From Sphingomonadaceae bacterium (GTDB lineage: Bacteria; Pseudomonadota; Alphaproteobacteria; Sphingomonadales; Sphingomonadaceae): a stretch of 64,000 nt of DNA. The stretch spans positions 20,519-84,518 of the forward strand of contig CANHQT010000007.1 in NCBI GenBank assembly GCA_947463325.1, given 5' to 3'. Both the position numbers and the translations under genes were made by a program. Of this stretch, positions 18,891-27,971 are shown in pieces. Numbering within the stretch: position 1 is the first letter of the stretch; each line of letters starts with the position of its first letter. The notes beneath the pieces were generated by a model, which saw only the letters and a list, made by a program, of their open reading frames with translations, did not search any database and had not been told where the DNA came from.

Positions 18891-21026
18891 TCAGCCGTTC
18901 CAGCGCGTCAGGTCAAGCTTGGGCACATCCTTTCGCCGCCGCAGCGTATCACCACGGCCAGAAAGCGAGGCATTGTTCATGAAATATCGGTGCAAGTTGA
19001 ACGGTTTGTCGCCGGCATCGACGCGGGTGTAGCCGCCATCAGGCGCGAGTCGCCAGCTTTGTTCATTGTCGATGAGATTGGCGACCATCACCTGATCGAG
19101 CAGCTGATCGTGCACGGTCGGGTTTTCGATGGGGATCATATACTCAACGCGGCGGTCAAAGTTGCGGTTCATCCAGTCCGCCGAGCTGATGTAAACGAGC
19201 GCCCCGCGCGAAGGCAGCGCGGCGCCATTGCCAAAGGCGAACAGGCGGCTGTGTTCAAGGAAACGCCCGACCACCGATTTGACGCGGATATTTTCGCTAA
19301 GGCCGGGCACGCCGGGACGCAGGCAGCAGATGCCCCGCACCACAAGGTCGATCGGGACACCAGCCGCGCTGGCCTCATAGAGTTTTTCAATGATCTGCCG
19401 GTCAACCAGACTGTTCATCTTGGCCCAGATACCGCAGCCTTGACCCGCCTTTGCGTTGGCGATTTCGGCATCGATCAAGGCCATCAGCCTCGGACGCAAG
19501 TGCAGCGGCGACATGGTGATCATCTCGAGACCGCGTGGTTCGATATAGCCGGTGATGTAGTTGAACAGCTGCGCCGCATCGCGCCCGGCGCGCGCATCAG
19601 CTGTGAAGAAGCTGAAATCCGTGTAAATTCGCGCCGTGACAGGGTGGTAATTGCCGGTGCCGAAATGGCAGTAGGTGCGATAGGCCCCACCTTCGCGCCG
19701 CACGACCATGGAAACCTTGGCGTGGGTTTTCCATTCGATGAAGCCGTAGACCACCTGCACGCCGGCGCGCTCGAGCTGCCCCGCCCAGTGGAGATTCTGC
19801 TCCTCGTCGAAACGGGCCTTGAGTTCGACAACAGCGGTTACCGACTTACCGGCCTCTGCCGCCTCGATCAGCGCGCGGATCACCGGCGACTGGTCACCTG
19901 CACGGTATAGCGTCTGCTTGATCGCCACCACATCAGGGTCTGCCGCCGCCTGACGGAGGAAGGAGAGCACAACATCGAAGCTCTCATAAGGGTGGTGGAC
20001 GACGATATCCTTGGTGCGGATCGCGGCGAAGCAATCCCCGCCATGATCACGGATGCGTTCCGGAAAGCGCGCAGTGAAGGGCGTGAACTTGAGGTCAGGC
20101 CGGTCTTCCCCGACAATCTGATCGAGATCAGCCAGCCCAATAAATCCTGATGAAACAAGAACTTCTGGTTCTTGCCCATCAGCCTCCTCGACCAGATCGG
20201 CAATCAGCGCCTCAGGCGTTTCGCTGTCGAATTCGAACAGCACGATGCGCCCGCGACGACGGCGGCGGATAGCGGTGCGGAAATGCTGGACAAGATCCTC
20301 CGCCTCTTCCTCAAGCTCGATATCGCTGTCGCGGATCAGGCGGAAACGGCCGTGACCGAGCACAGTGAAGCCGGGGAACAAACGGTCGGCGAACAGCGCA
20401 ACCAGCGTATCGACCGCGACATAGACCGCGCGCTCCCCCGGCACGCGTGCAAAGCGCGGGAGCGTCGGCGGGATCATGACCAGTTCGCGCACTGCCTCCG
20501 CGTCCGACTGGCGGACGAGATCGAACACCACCGCCAGCCCCTTGTTGGGGATGAAGGGGAAAGGATGGGCAGGATCGAGCGCCTGAGGCGTGAGGATGGG
20601 GAAAATCTGTTCGATGAAATGCTGTTCGAGCGCCGCGCGCCACCGGGACGCCCCGGCGACATCATGCACCACCTCTATCCCGCGCCGCGCGAGTTCAACC
20701 GAGAGATGGTGCCACTCTGCCTGCTGTTCACCGACCAGAGTCTGCGTCGCGGCGGCGATGGCGTCGAGCTGTTGCGTCGGCGTCAGTCCATCCTGCGAGC
20801 GTTCCTCGATCCCCTGCAACTGGTGCGCCTTGATCCCGGCGACGCGCACCATGAAAAATTCATCGAGATTGTTGCCGGAGATGGAGAGGAAGCGAAGACG
20901 TTCGAGCAGGGGATGGGCGGCGTTACGCGCTTCTTCCATCACCCGCCGGTTAAAGGCGAGCCAGGAGAGTTCGCGGTTGAAATAGCGGGCTTCGGCAACG
21001 CCAGGTGCGGTCACGGGGGCGTTCAT
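18891..21026 (-). CDS. ppk: polyphosphate kinase 1
   Basis: PPK1 of 711 residues, which makes polyphosphate from ATP. The four-domain layout is intact: an N-terminal helical domain beginning FNRELSWLAFNRRV (about residues 16-29), a head domain, and two phospholipase D-like catalytic domains. The autophosphorylated His lies in YCHFGTGNYHP, and conserved ARFDEEQNLHWA precedes it. The start overlaps the hdaA stop by four bases, so hdaA, ppk and ppx are probably one operon. Confidence 0.97.
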   Translation of the reverse strand: MNAPVTAPGVAEARYFNRELSWLAFNRRVMEEARNAAHPLLERLRFLSISGNNLDEFFMVRVAGIKAHQLQGIEERSQDGLTPTQQLDAIAAATQTLVGEQQAEWHHLSVELARRGIEVVHDVAGASRWRAALEQHFIEQIFPILTPQALDPAHPFPFIPNKGLAVVFDLVRQSDAEAVRELVMIPPTLPRFARVPGERAVYVAVDTLVALFADRLFPGFTVLGHGRFRLIRDSDIELEEEAEDLVQHFRTAIRRRRRGRIVLFEFDSETPEALIADLVEEADGQEPEVLVSSGFIGLADLDQIVGEDRPDLKFTPFTARFPERIRDHGGDCFAAIRTKDIVVHHPYESFDVVLSFLRQAAADPDVVAIKQTLYRAGDQSPVIRALIEAAEAGKSVTAVVELKARFDEEQNLHWAGQLERAGVQVVYGFIEWKTHAKVSMVVRREGGAYRTYCHFGTGNYHPVTARIYTDFSFFTADARAGRDAAQLFNYITGYIEPRGLEMITMSPLHLRPRLMALIDAEIANAKAGQGCGIWAKMNSLVDRQIIEKLYEASAAGVPIDLVVRGICCLRPGVPGLSENIRVKSVVGRFLEHSRLFAFGNGAALPSRGALVYISSADWMNRNFDRRVEYMIPIENPTVHDQLLDQVMVANLIDNEQSWRLAPDGGYTRVDAGDKPFNLHRYFMNNASLSGRGDTLRRRKDVPKLDLTRWNG

Positions 21027-21730
21027 GCAGCCTCCTCCTGCCCTTCCTCGCTCTGCCCCGCAGGGTCGAACAGTCCAGTTTCAATCAGCGCCATGCGAGC
21101 GAGACGCACGCCGGGCGCCGCCCCGGAAGCGAGACTGGCGGCATCGATCGCGCCTACAGCGGCATGAATAGCAGAGTAGCTGCGTTCAATCCGCGCCGCG
21201 ACATAGGAACCCAATTGGGGGGCGGGCACGAGACCACGGCGCGTGAGCAGGAGTTCAACAAGATCGCGGGTCAGACAGGCGTCCGGCGCGCCAATCTCTG
21301 CCACCGGCGATGCACGCAAACGGGTACGAAGGTCAGGAACTGCGAGCGTATCAATACTGGCAGTCGAAGCCGTAACGATGAGCAGGCGTCCTCCGTCATC
21401 GCGCGCCCGGTTCCAGGCGTGGAACAAGGCCTCCTCATCGGCCAATTCCAGCGGATCGACCACAGTGCAGCCGAGCCGTTCCGCAGCGAGCCCTGCAAGG
21501 GTCGAGCGGCCAGATCCGGCGGGGCCTGTGAGTAGCATCGCGGGCGCGGCCCAATCCGCTTCAAACAGGTGGCGCACCGCCTCCCGATTGCTGTCGCTGA
21601 CCAGGAAATCCGGGGTGTTGCCGCCATTTTGCCCGGCCCAGGCGAGCGGCAAAGGCAATTGCCGGGCTTTGCCCCCAGCGGCGGCAAGCGGCGTGCCAAA
21701 CAGGTCAATCGCAGGCGCAGGCTCGCTCAT
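21023..21730 (-). CDS. hdaA: HdaA/Hda-type regulatory inactivator of DnaA
   Basis: DnaA-related AAA protein of 235 residues without the DNA-binding domain of DnaA. An N-terminal QLPLPLAW resembles the clamp-binding motif by which Hda meets the beta clamp. The P-loop is GPAGSGRST, with Arg in place of Lys, as in E. coli Hda. Sensor-2-like residues are in AARIERSYSAIHAAV near the end. Hda with the loaded clamp stimulates ATP hydrolysis on DnaA after initiation. Both flanks overlap by four bases, with the DUF2066 gene upstream and ppk downstream. Confidence 0.88.
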   Translation of the reverse strand: MSEPAPAIDLFGTPLAAAGGKARQLPLPLAWAGQNGGNTPDFLVSDSNREAVRHLFEADWAAPAMLLTGPAGSGRSTLAGLAAERLGCTVVDPLELADEEALFHAWNRARDDGGRLLIVTASTASIDTLAVPDLRTRLRASPVAEIGAPDACLTRDLVELLLTRRGLVPAPQLGSYVAARIERSYSAIHAAVGAIDAASLASGAAPGVRLARMALIETGLFDPAGQSEEGQEEAA

Positions 21731-22977
21731 CGGCTGATGCGGAACGTGCCGCCGCTCTCCGAAACGCGCCAGCCACCCGCGGCGAGCGCTGCGCGCATAG
21801 CGGATGCATCACCACGGAAGCGCACACGCACCACAGAAACACCGCCAATCGCGACGCTGCTGGTCGAAGCGCTTTCGACACCACGAAGCCCGCGCAGAGC
21901 GGATTCGACCGCAAGGACCGCCTGGGCATCGGGCGTATCAACCTGCACCGAGTAGCTGGCGGTAACGGTTGCCTCTTCCTCGCCAGCTCCTGCGGTACCG
22001 ATTTCAACCGCATCGTCGGCCTCGGCCTCGGCTTCAGCTGCTGCTTCTTCGAGCTCCTCGGGATCGACCGGCTCTTCGATGATCAAGGAGGGGTCAGTGC
22101 GCAGGCGACCGTCAGCCAGCGCGGCGATGTAGAGTCCATCAATGCGGCGCACCCCATCGACCATCATCTGGCGAAGGCCTGCAGGCGAGCGGGCAGTGAG
22201 CGTGAATGTACCAAGCAGGTCATTGTCAGGGCCCGAGCGCGCCGAGAAATAGCCGATGATCGGCCCGCCCGGCCACATGCGTTCGATCCGCACAGTCGGC
22301 ATCAGCACGTCCGACGCGCCATATTGATCGAGAATATCACGCCACCACGTGCGGCTGCGCCGCCGCACCTGCCCAGGGTTGAGAAGCAGGAGGTCCGATC
22401 CCGTTCCTGCCGTGCGGACGTAATCGATGCTGCTGTCGCTGGTGCGGAATTGTGCCCAAGCGCGCTGCCATTCGCTGCGCTGTTCGAATGCCTGTGGCAC
22501 GCCGCCTTCATAGACGATCGGCAGCACCAAATAGGGCGGTGAACGGAACACGCGACCCGATATGCCGAGAATCTGGCCCGCACGGGCGCGATCAAACTGA
22601 ACGCCAAGCGTCGCAATGTAGCGGCCGGGGCCGATCTGTTCGCGCTCGACAACAATCGCCGAGACGATGCCGTTCAACGTCGAATCAGGGAGCGCCGGGC
22701 CGCCGCTGCCGCCATTCATCTGACGCACCAGTTCCTGCCAACCTTTGCGCTGCGCCTCCTGCCAGCCCTTCATCCGGGCATCGTCGGCATTATCGCCTGT
22801 GACGTCAATGCGAATGCCGGTGACAATCAGATCATTAGTGCTGGCAATCGGCGCAATACCGCGATTCCCGGACTCAATCTGCGCATAAACGACCGCTCCC
22901 GCACCGAAGCCGAGCAGCAACGCCAAGGGCAACAGATACCGGGCGCGGGGGCGCAATGTCGGGGCAGACTGGGTCAC
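21727..22977 (-). CDS. DUF2066 family exported protein
   Basis: Protein of about 416 residues with one N-terminal hydrophobic segment (signal or anchor, residues 12-33). The body fits DUF2066: conserved GWQEAQRKGWQELVRQM, VEREQIGPGRYIATLGVQFDR and LVLPIVYEGGV. An acidic linker rich in Glu and Ala (PVDPEELEEAAAEAEAEADD) leads to a C-terminal domain of about 75 residues that resembles a ferredoxin-like fold. GTG at 22977 is the chosen start because the longer frame would overlap the divergent purM. The family has no known function. The position between hda and purM matches the gene order known in Pseudomonas. Confidence 0.78.
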   Translation of the reverse strand: MTQSAPTLRPRARYLLPLALLLGFGAGAVVYAQIESGNRGIAPIASTNDLIVTGIRIDVTGDNADDARMKGWQEAQRKGWQELVRQMNGGSGGPALPDSTLNGIVSAIVVEREQIGPGRYIATLGVQFDRARAGQILGISGRVFRSPPYLVLPIVYEGGVPQAFEQRSEWQRAWAQFRTSDSSIDYVRTAGTGSDLLLLNPGQVRRRSRTWWRDILDQYGASDVLMPTVRIERMWPGGPIIGYFSARSGPDNDLLGTFTLTARSPAGLRQMMVDGVRRIDGLYIAALADGRLRTDPSLIIEEPVDPEELEEAAAEAEAEADDAVEIGTAGAGEEEATVTASYSVQVDTPDAQAVLAVESALRGLRGVESASTSSVAIGGVSVVRVRFRGDASAMRAALAAGGWRVSESGGTFRISR

Positions 22978-23037
22978 GGAGGGCCTTTTGGCCAAAGCAG
23001 CGTGGAAATCCAAGCGCGATATGGCTAGGCGGGCGCA

Positions 23038-24144
23038 ATGAGTGACACGAATAACAGCAGCGCCCCCTATACCTATGCGCAGGCGGGGGTCTCCATTGCC
23101 GCCGGAAACGCACTTGTCCGCGCGATCGCGCCGCTCGCCAAGGCGACGCGCCGGCCAGGCGCAGACGCCGACCTGGGTGGGTTCGGGGGATTTTTTGATC
23201 TTCGGGCCGCCGGTTTCCATGATCCGCTGCTGGTCGCGGCGAATGATGGCGTCGGCACCAAGCTGAAACTTGCCATCGACAGCGGGCGGCATGACGGAGT
23301 CGGTATCGATTTGGTGGCGATGTGCGCCAATGATCTGGTTGTTCAAGGCGCCGAGCCGCTCTTCTTTCTCGACTATTATGCGACCGGCAAACTGGACAAT
23401 GACGTGGCGACGGCGGTCGTCGCCGGCATTGCCGAGGGGTGCAAGCAGGCCGGCTGCGCGCTGATCGGCGGGGAGACTGCCGAAATGCCCGGCATGTATT
23501 CCGACGGCGACTATGACCTCGCCGGTTTCTGCGTTGGCGCGGTGGAACGCGACCAGGTGCTGACGGCGGACAAGGTGGCGGCGGGCGACGTGATCCTCGG
23601 CCTCGCCTCATCCGGCGTCCATTCGAACGGATACAGCCTCGTCAGGCGCCTCGCGGCGGACAAGGGCTGGAAGCTCGACCGCCCAGCACTGTTCGACCCC
23701 GAACGGCTGCTGATCGACCATCTGATGGAACCGACGCGCATCTATGTGCGCAGCCTGCTGCCGCTAATCCGCGACGGAAAAATCCACGCGCTCGCACACA
23801 TCACCGGCGGCGGCCTGCTCGAGAACATCCCGCGCGTTCTGCCGGCGCACCTCCATGCCCATGTCAACGCCGATGCCTGGGAACAGCCCCGGCTGATGGC
23901 GTTTCTGCAAGCGCAAGGCGCAATCGAGCCCGAGGAAATGGCGCGGACGTTTAACTGCGGTATCGGCATGGCCGTCGTCGTGGCGGAAGGCGATGTCGCG
24001 GCGGTCACCGCTGCGCTCGAAGCGGCAGGAGAAACCGTCCAGCGCATCGGCACCATCCGCGAAGGCGAAAAGGGCTGCACGGTCAGTGGCAGCATCGAGA
24101 CATGGAGCGCCCGCGCGCCATGGAGCGCGACGCATGCGGGGTAA
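23038..24144 (+). CDS. purM: phosphoribosylformylglycinamidine cyclo-ligase
   Basis: AIR synthetase of 368 residues, which closes the imidazole ring in purine synthesis using ATP. Family motifs are [14 protein letters not shown] at the start, [15 protein letters not shown] (about residues 68-82), the [11 protein letters not shown] motif, and [18 protein letters not shown]-terminal domain with [13 protein letters not shown] completes it. It is divergent from the DUF2066 gene across 60 bases that include a perfect 10-base palindrome. purN follows after three bases. Confidence 0.97.
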   Translation: MSDTNNSSAPYTYAQAGVSIAAGNALVRAIAPLAKATRRPGADADLGGFGGFFDLRAAGFHDPLLVAANDGVGTKLKLAIDSGRHDGVGIDLVAMCANDLVVQGAEPLFFLDYYATGKLDNDVATAVVAGIAEGCKQAGCALIGGETAEMPGMYSDGDYDLAGFCVGAVERDQVLTADKVAAGDVILGLASSGVHSNGYSLVRRLAADKGWKLDRPALFDPERLLIDHLMEPTRIYVRSLLPLIRDGKIHALAHITGGGLLENIPRVLPAHLHAHVNADAWEQPRLMAFLQAQGAIEPEEMARTFNCGIGMAVVVAEGDVAAVTAALEAAGETVQRIGTIREGEKGCTVSGSIETWSARAPWSATHAG

Positions 24145-24147
24145 GCG

Positions 24148-24756
24148 GTGAAGCGCGCCCGCGTCGCCGTCCTCATTTCAGGCGCGGGGACGAACATGGC
24201 GGCGCTCATCTCCGCGAGCCGCGCCGACGACTGCCCCTATGAGGTGGCGTTGGTGGTATCCAACCGCGAGGATGCAGCCGGAATTGAAGTCGCCAAGGCG
24301 GAAAGCATCCCGGCCTTTGTCATTCCGTCAAAGGGTTTGGCACGGGACAAGCATGACAGCCTCGTCAGCGAGCTGCTCGGCGCGCACGACATCGATTTCG
24401 TTGCGCTCGCCGGCTATATGCGCATCCTGACGCCGACGTTCGTGCTGCAGTGGCAGGGCCGGATGCTGAACATCCACCCCTCGCTGCTGCCCGACTACAA
24501 AGGGCTCGACACCCACGCCCGCGCGCTTGCCGACAGGCAGAGCCATGCCGGATGCAGCGTCCATCTCGTCACCGCGGAACTTGATGACGGGCCGGTGCTG
24601 GGTCAGACGCGTGTCGCCATCCTGCCCGGTGACACGCCGGAGACGCTGGCCGCGCGGGTGCGCATTGCCGAGCATCAGCTTTATCCGCGTATCCTCAGCC
24701 AATGGGTGATGCGCGAGGCCGTATCTGGGCGGATATCCGCCGATGGATCGAGCTGA
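24148..24756 (+). CDS. purN: phosphoribosylglycinamide formyltransferase
   Basis: GAR transformylase of 202 residues, which transfers the formyl group from 10-formyl-THF to GAR. The phosphate-binding start is VLISGAGTNMAALI (residues 8-21). The active-site motif MLNIHPSLLPDYKGLDTH contains the catalytic Asn and His, and the later Asp is in ELDDGPVLGQ. It starts with GTG three bases after purM and forms a purMN operon. A hairpin beyond the stop (24825-24852) may end this transcript as well as that of ndk. Confidence 0.96.
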   Translation: MKRARVAVLISGAGTNMAALISASRADDCPYEVALVVSNREDAAGIEVAKAESIPAFVIPSKGLARDKHDSLVSELLGAHDIDFVALAGYMRILTPTFVLQWQGRMLNIHPSLLPDYKGLDTHARALADRQSHAGCSVHLVTAELDDGPVLGQTRVAILPGDTPETLAARVRIAEHQLYPRILSQWVMREAVSGRISADGSS

Positions 24757-24824
24757 ACTGGAAGCGGTGACGCCGAAAAAGCTGACCGCAATGTGACAGG
24801 TGCTCGAGCTGTTCTGAAAAGCGA

Positions 24825-24852
24825 AAGGCCGCCGGATCTCTCCGACGGCCTT
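24825..24852 (-). terminator. intrinsic terminator of ndk
   Basis: A 12-base stem with a 4-base loop. Read on the minus strand the one imperfect position is a G-U pair, and the stem is followed by TTCGCTTTTC. It begins 29 bases after the ndk stop. In the plus direction the same position is an A-C mismatch and the T tract is weaker, but it may also stop purMN transcripts. The rest of the 124-base gap shows nothing else. Confidence 0.7.
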
Positions 24853-24880
24853 GCTGCTTTGGTCATGCCGGAACCGGCAA

Positions 24881-25303
24881 TCAGCCGACGATTTCTTCCG
24901 GCTTGAAGAAGAAGGCGATTTCGATCGCGGCATTCTCTTCCGAGTCCGAACCGTGGACAGTGTTTTCGCCGATCGACAGGGCATGGGTCTTACGGATCGT
25001 GCCTTCGGCGGCGTCGGCGGGGTTAGTGGCGCCCATCACTTCGCGGTTGCGCGCGACGGCGTCTTCACCTTCGAGCACCTGCACGACGACCGGTTCGCTC
25101 ATCATGAAATCGCAGAGTTCACCGAAGAAGGGGCGTTCCTTGTGCACCGCGTAAAAACCTTCGGCCTGTGCGCGGGTCATGTGGATGCGCTTCGAAGCGA
25201 CGACGCGCAGGCCGGCTTCTTCCAGCATCTTGGTGACCGCGCCAGTGAGGTTGCGGCGGGTGGCATCAGGCTTGATGATCGAAAAGGTGCGGGTGACCGC
25301 CAT
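24881..25303 (-). CDS. ndk: nucleoside diphosphate kinase
   Basis: Ndk of 140 residues, which passes phosphate from ATP to other nucleoside diphosphates through a phosphohistidine. The start [14 protein letters not shown] is typical, and the active-site His lies in NTVHGSDS near residue 117. AGGAG lies 7 bases before the ATG. It is the last gene of the minus-strand row pepA-holC-lipoprotein-ndk, but the 104-base gap before it suggests its own promoter. Confidence 0.97.
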   Translation of the reverse strand: MAVTRTFSIIKPDATRRNLTGAVTKMLEEAGLRVVASKRIHMTRAQAEGFYAVHKERPFFGELCDFMMSEPVVVQVLEGEDAVARNREVMGATNPADAAEGTIRKTHALSIGENTVHGSDSEENAAIEIAFFFKPEEIVG

Positions 25304-25407
25304 GGGAAAGCTCCTGCGAGGGGCGGATACGCCGATTTCCGCGCTCCGCTGTTGTCATTAAGGCGCGCCCCTAGCGGCGAGGCGGCGTTGGCGCAAGCGT
25401 GAGCGGC

Positions 25408-25827
25408 CTATTGCGTCACATCGAACATCAGCGTGACGTTGGAATATTCGCTCTTACGCAGCACGGTAACGCCGAAGGTGCGAGGGGTGCCCTCCCCTTC
25501 ACGACGGCCTTCCCAACTCAATATCTCGCCGGCGTTCAGCCGCCCGGCATAGGCAAGACCAGCCGCCTCAGCCTCGCGCTCATAATGGCGGAGGATTTGT
25601 TCAGCCGGCGCAATCACCGAGAAGGTGATGATCTTGCCCCCGGTGGGCGGGCTGGATTCCTGCACTTCCAGCGCGTCTTGTTGCCCCTGATACAGGGTGA
25701 AGCCGTCCGGCAACCGCTCATCGGCGACCGCGACCGGGCGGGCATCCGCCTGCTTCTCGACTTCCCCGCCCGAACAGGCAGCAAGCGCAAACAACGGAAC
25801 GGCAACAACGGCAAGTAGGCGGGTCAT
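25408..25827 (-). CDS. hypothetical lipoprotein
   Basis: Protein of 139 residues with a clear lipoprotein signal (LFALAACSGG, Cys18). The mature part has no domain that I recognise. It contains PDGFTLYQGQ and a helix with IAPAEQILRHYEREAEAAGL, followed by beta-rich sequence ending SNVTLMFDVTQ, which suggests a small alpha/beta fold at the membrane. It lies between holC and ndk on the same strand with gaps of 79 and 104 bases. Confidence 0.75.
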   Translation of the reverse strand: MTRLLAVVAVPLFALAACSGGEVEKQADARPVAVADERLPDGFTLYQGQQDALEVQESSPPTGGKIITFSVIAPAEQILRHYEREAEAAGLAYAGRLNAGEILSWEGRREGEGTPRTFGVTVLRKSEYSNVTLMFDVTQ

Positions 25828-25906
25828 GGCAGGGCCTTTCGTTCACATCGGAAGCGTCGGGAAAAACGGATATGTTGCGAGGGCGTTCCGCTTGCAAGCA
25901 ATGCGA

Positions 25907-26359
25907 TCACGGCCCCTCCTGCCAACGGCCGCTTTGATCCTGCCGCCAGTAATGGCAGTCGACGCCCTTACGCTTCGACAGCGATTTCCAAGCCGCACGC
26001 GCGCCATCAATGCCCGCACCATCAAACAGCAGAAACACGCGATCGAAGCCGAGTGCTTCGTCCCGCCATTCGCCATCCGCGAGCGCAATCAATCGTGCAC
26101 CATTGGCGGGGGTGGCAACATCAGCGGCAATCAGGATCGGCTCCTGCGCAGCTTCCGCGCCCGGATGATCCACAGGTGGATGGGGGAGGAAGCTCTCGGG
26201 AATCGCAGCCCATAGGCCAGCATCAACAGCCTCGCGCTGGTCCCGTCCGGCAGCAACTACCAGCAAGCGGTCGCCGCCAGCCAGCACACGGCTGGCAAGG
26301 CGAGCGAGCACCGCGGGCGCGGGATCACGCGTCAGATGATAGAAATCTACGCGCGTCAT
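25907..26359 (-). CDS. holC: DNA polymerase III subunit chi
   Basis: HolC-like protein of 150 residues. In E. coli chi links the clamp loader to single-strand-binding protein. The start TRVDFYHLTRDP is typical of the family. Further matches are DRLLVVAAGRDQREAVDAGLW near residues 30-50 and the Ser-Phe-Leu-Pro-His segment, then LFDGAGIDGARAAWKSLS. It follows pepA by 11 bases; pepA-holC is a common proteobacterial pair. Confidence 0.9.
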   Translation of the reverse strand: MTRVDFYHLTRDPAPAVLARLASRVLAGGDRLLVVAAGRDQREAVDAGLWAAIPESFLPHPPVDHPGAEAAQEPILIAADVATPANGARLIALADGEWRDEALGFDRVFLLFDGAGIDGARAAWKSLSKRKGVDCHYWRQDQSGRWQEGP

Positions 26360-26370
26360 GCCCGTTTTCC

Positions 26371-27834
26371 TCAGCCCTCCAGCTCGGCCGCAACGAAGGC
26401 GTCGAGCAGGCGCACGCCATAACCGGTCGCACCCTTGGCATATGTCGGACCGTCCTTGTCCGACCAGACCATGCCCGCGATGTCGAGATGCGCCCAGCGG
26501 GTGTCACCTTCGACAAAGCGCTTGAGGAACTGTGCGGCGGTGATCGAACCGGCGTCGCGCGGGCCGACGTTCTTGATGTCGGCAATGGGGCTATCGATCA
26601 GCTTGTCATAGGCGTCCCCAAGCGGGAAGCGCCACAGCTTCTCTCCCGTCGCGAGGCCGCATTCGGTGAGGCGTGCAGCGAGCGCATCGTCATTAGCGAA
26701 CATGCCGCCATGTTCGCGGCCGAGGCTGATGATCATCGCGCCGGTGAGGGTGGCCAGATCGACGATCGTCTTCGGCTTATATTTGCGCTGAGCCCAGGTG
26801 ATCGCATCGCACAGCACCAACCGTCCTTCGGCGTCAGTGTTGATCACCTCCACCGTCTGGCCTGACATAGTGGTGACGATGTCGCCGGGACGCTGGGCGT
26901 TGCCATCCGGCATATTCTCAGCGAGCGCGCAGACGCCGACGACATGGACCGGAGCCTTCCTTCGAGCGAGCGCGAGCATCGCGCCAGCGACAGCGCCTGC
27001 CCCGCCCATGTCCCATTTCATATCCTCCATGCCAGCCGCCGGCTTGATCGAGATACCGCCGGTGTCGAAAGTTACGCCCTTGCCGATGAGAACCAGCGGT
27101 GCACCATCGGCAGCGCCCTCACCCTTCCATGTGATGGCGAGCAGGCGCGGTGGGCGCACCGAACCCTGACCGACGCCAATGAAGGCACCCATGCCAAGCT
27201 CCGCCATCTGCTTTTCATCGAGCACTTCGAGCGCAAGGCCGGCCTCGGTCAGGCGCTGGCAGCGTTCGACAAAGCTCTCGGGATAAATGACATTGCCCGG
27301 CTCAGAGACGAGTTCGCGCGTGAAGGCGACGCCTTCTGCCACCGCGCGCAAACGATCCCATGCCCCTTCGGCCCCTTCGCCAGCACCGGCAATAGCAACC
27401 CGTTCAAGCGTCGGCTTCTGCTTGTCGGCGAGGCGCGTGCGATAGCGGTCAATCCGCCAGCCGCGCAGGACCGTGCCAAGCGCAAAGCGGGCAGCATTGT
27501 CGGCCGATGCGCCCGAGAGATCAGCGAAAGCGGACGTTGCGCCCGATATCTGGAGCCGTGCGGTAAGCGCGCCGCCAGCGCGTTCAAAGCCCGCGGCATC
27601 GCCGCTTCCGGTCCCGACCAGCAGCAGGCGGCGCACGAGCGGGCCTTGCGACAGCCAGCCTTCAAATGCGGTGCCAGCTGCACCGTCGAAACGCGCCTGT
27701 TCAATTGCACCCGCAAGGATCGCGCGATGATCGGCAGGCAGACGATCAAGCGCCGCAGGAACAGCGCCACTGGCCACGGGAACGACGAGGACATCGCGAT
27801 CGCCAGGCTGGCCGGACACGAATTCGATAATCAT
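26371..27834 (-). CDS. pepA: leucyl aminopeptidase (M17)
   Basis: M17 aminopeptidase of 487 residues, a cytosolic metalloenzyme that removes N-terminal residues. The signature NTDAEGRL is at about residue 333, metal-binding KGVTFDTGG lies earlier and DMGGAGAV follows it. The ATG at 27834 (MIIEFVSG) is chosen because AAGGAAG lies 9 bases before it; two more ATGs occur just upstream at 27840 and 27843. The divergent gene is lptD and the gap contains a 16-base inverted repeat at 27881-27896. Confidence 0.95.
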   Translation of the reverse strand: MIIEFVSGQPGDRDVLVVPVASGAVPAALDRLPADHRAILAGAIEQARFDGAAGTAFEGWLSQGPLVRRLLLVGTGSGDAAGFERAGGALTARLQISGATSAFADLSGASADNAARFALGTVLRGWRIDRYRTRLADKQKPTLERVAIAGAGEGAEGAWDRLRAVAEGVAFTRELVSEPGNVIYPESFVERCQRLTEAGLALEVLDEKQMAELGMGAFIGVGQGSVRPPRLLAITWKGEGAADGAPLVLIGKGVTFDTGGISIKPAAGMEDMKWDMGGAGAVAGAMLALARRKAPVHVVGVCALAENMPDGNAQRPGDIVTTMSGQTVEVINTDAEGRLVLCDAITWAQRKYKPKTIVDLATLTGAMIISLGREHGGMFANDDALAARLTECGLATGEKLWRFPLGDAYDKLIDSPIADIKNVGPRDAGSITAAQFLKRFVEGDTRWAHLDIAGMVWSDKDGPTYAKGATGYGVRLLDAFVAAELEG

Positions 27835-27880
27835 GCGCATCATCTTCCTTGTGCGATGGGAACCAGACGACGATGCGCCG

Positions 27881-27896
27881 GGCAACAAATGTTGCC
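27881..27896. repeat. 16-base inverted repeat between pepA and lptD
   Basis: GGCAACA and TGTTGCC flank a central AA, a perfect dyad of 7-base arms. It lies 47 bases before the pepA start on one side and about 30 bases before the predicted lptD -35 box on the other. The form resembles a repressor or activator operator rather than a terminator because no T tract follows in either direction. The regulator is unknown. Confidence 0.45.
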
Positions 27897-27922
27897 GGGC
27901 AGATAGATGCACCCGCGCCCGG

Positions 27923-27950
27923 TTGCAAAGCCCCCGGTGCGGCTTATTAG
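27923..27950 (+). promoter_or_regulatory. predicted sigma70-type promoter of lptD
   Basis: A -35 box TTGCAA (27923-27928) and a -10 box TATTAG (27945-27950) are separated by 16 bases. The transcript would begin near 27957, giving a leader of only about 15 bases with GGAGG at 27961-27965 and the GTG start at 27972. Confidence 0.5.
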
Positions 27951-27971
27951 CACGAACGCTGGAGGGATGGC

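Noticed and set aside
21023..21730. Arg in place of Lys in the P-loop of HdaA as a loss of function.
   Set aside because: Hda of E. coli also has Arg at this place, so it is normal for the family.
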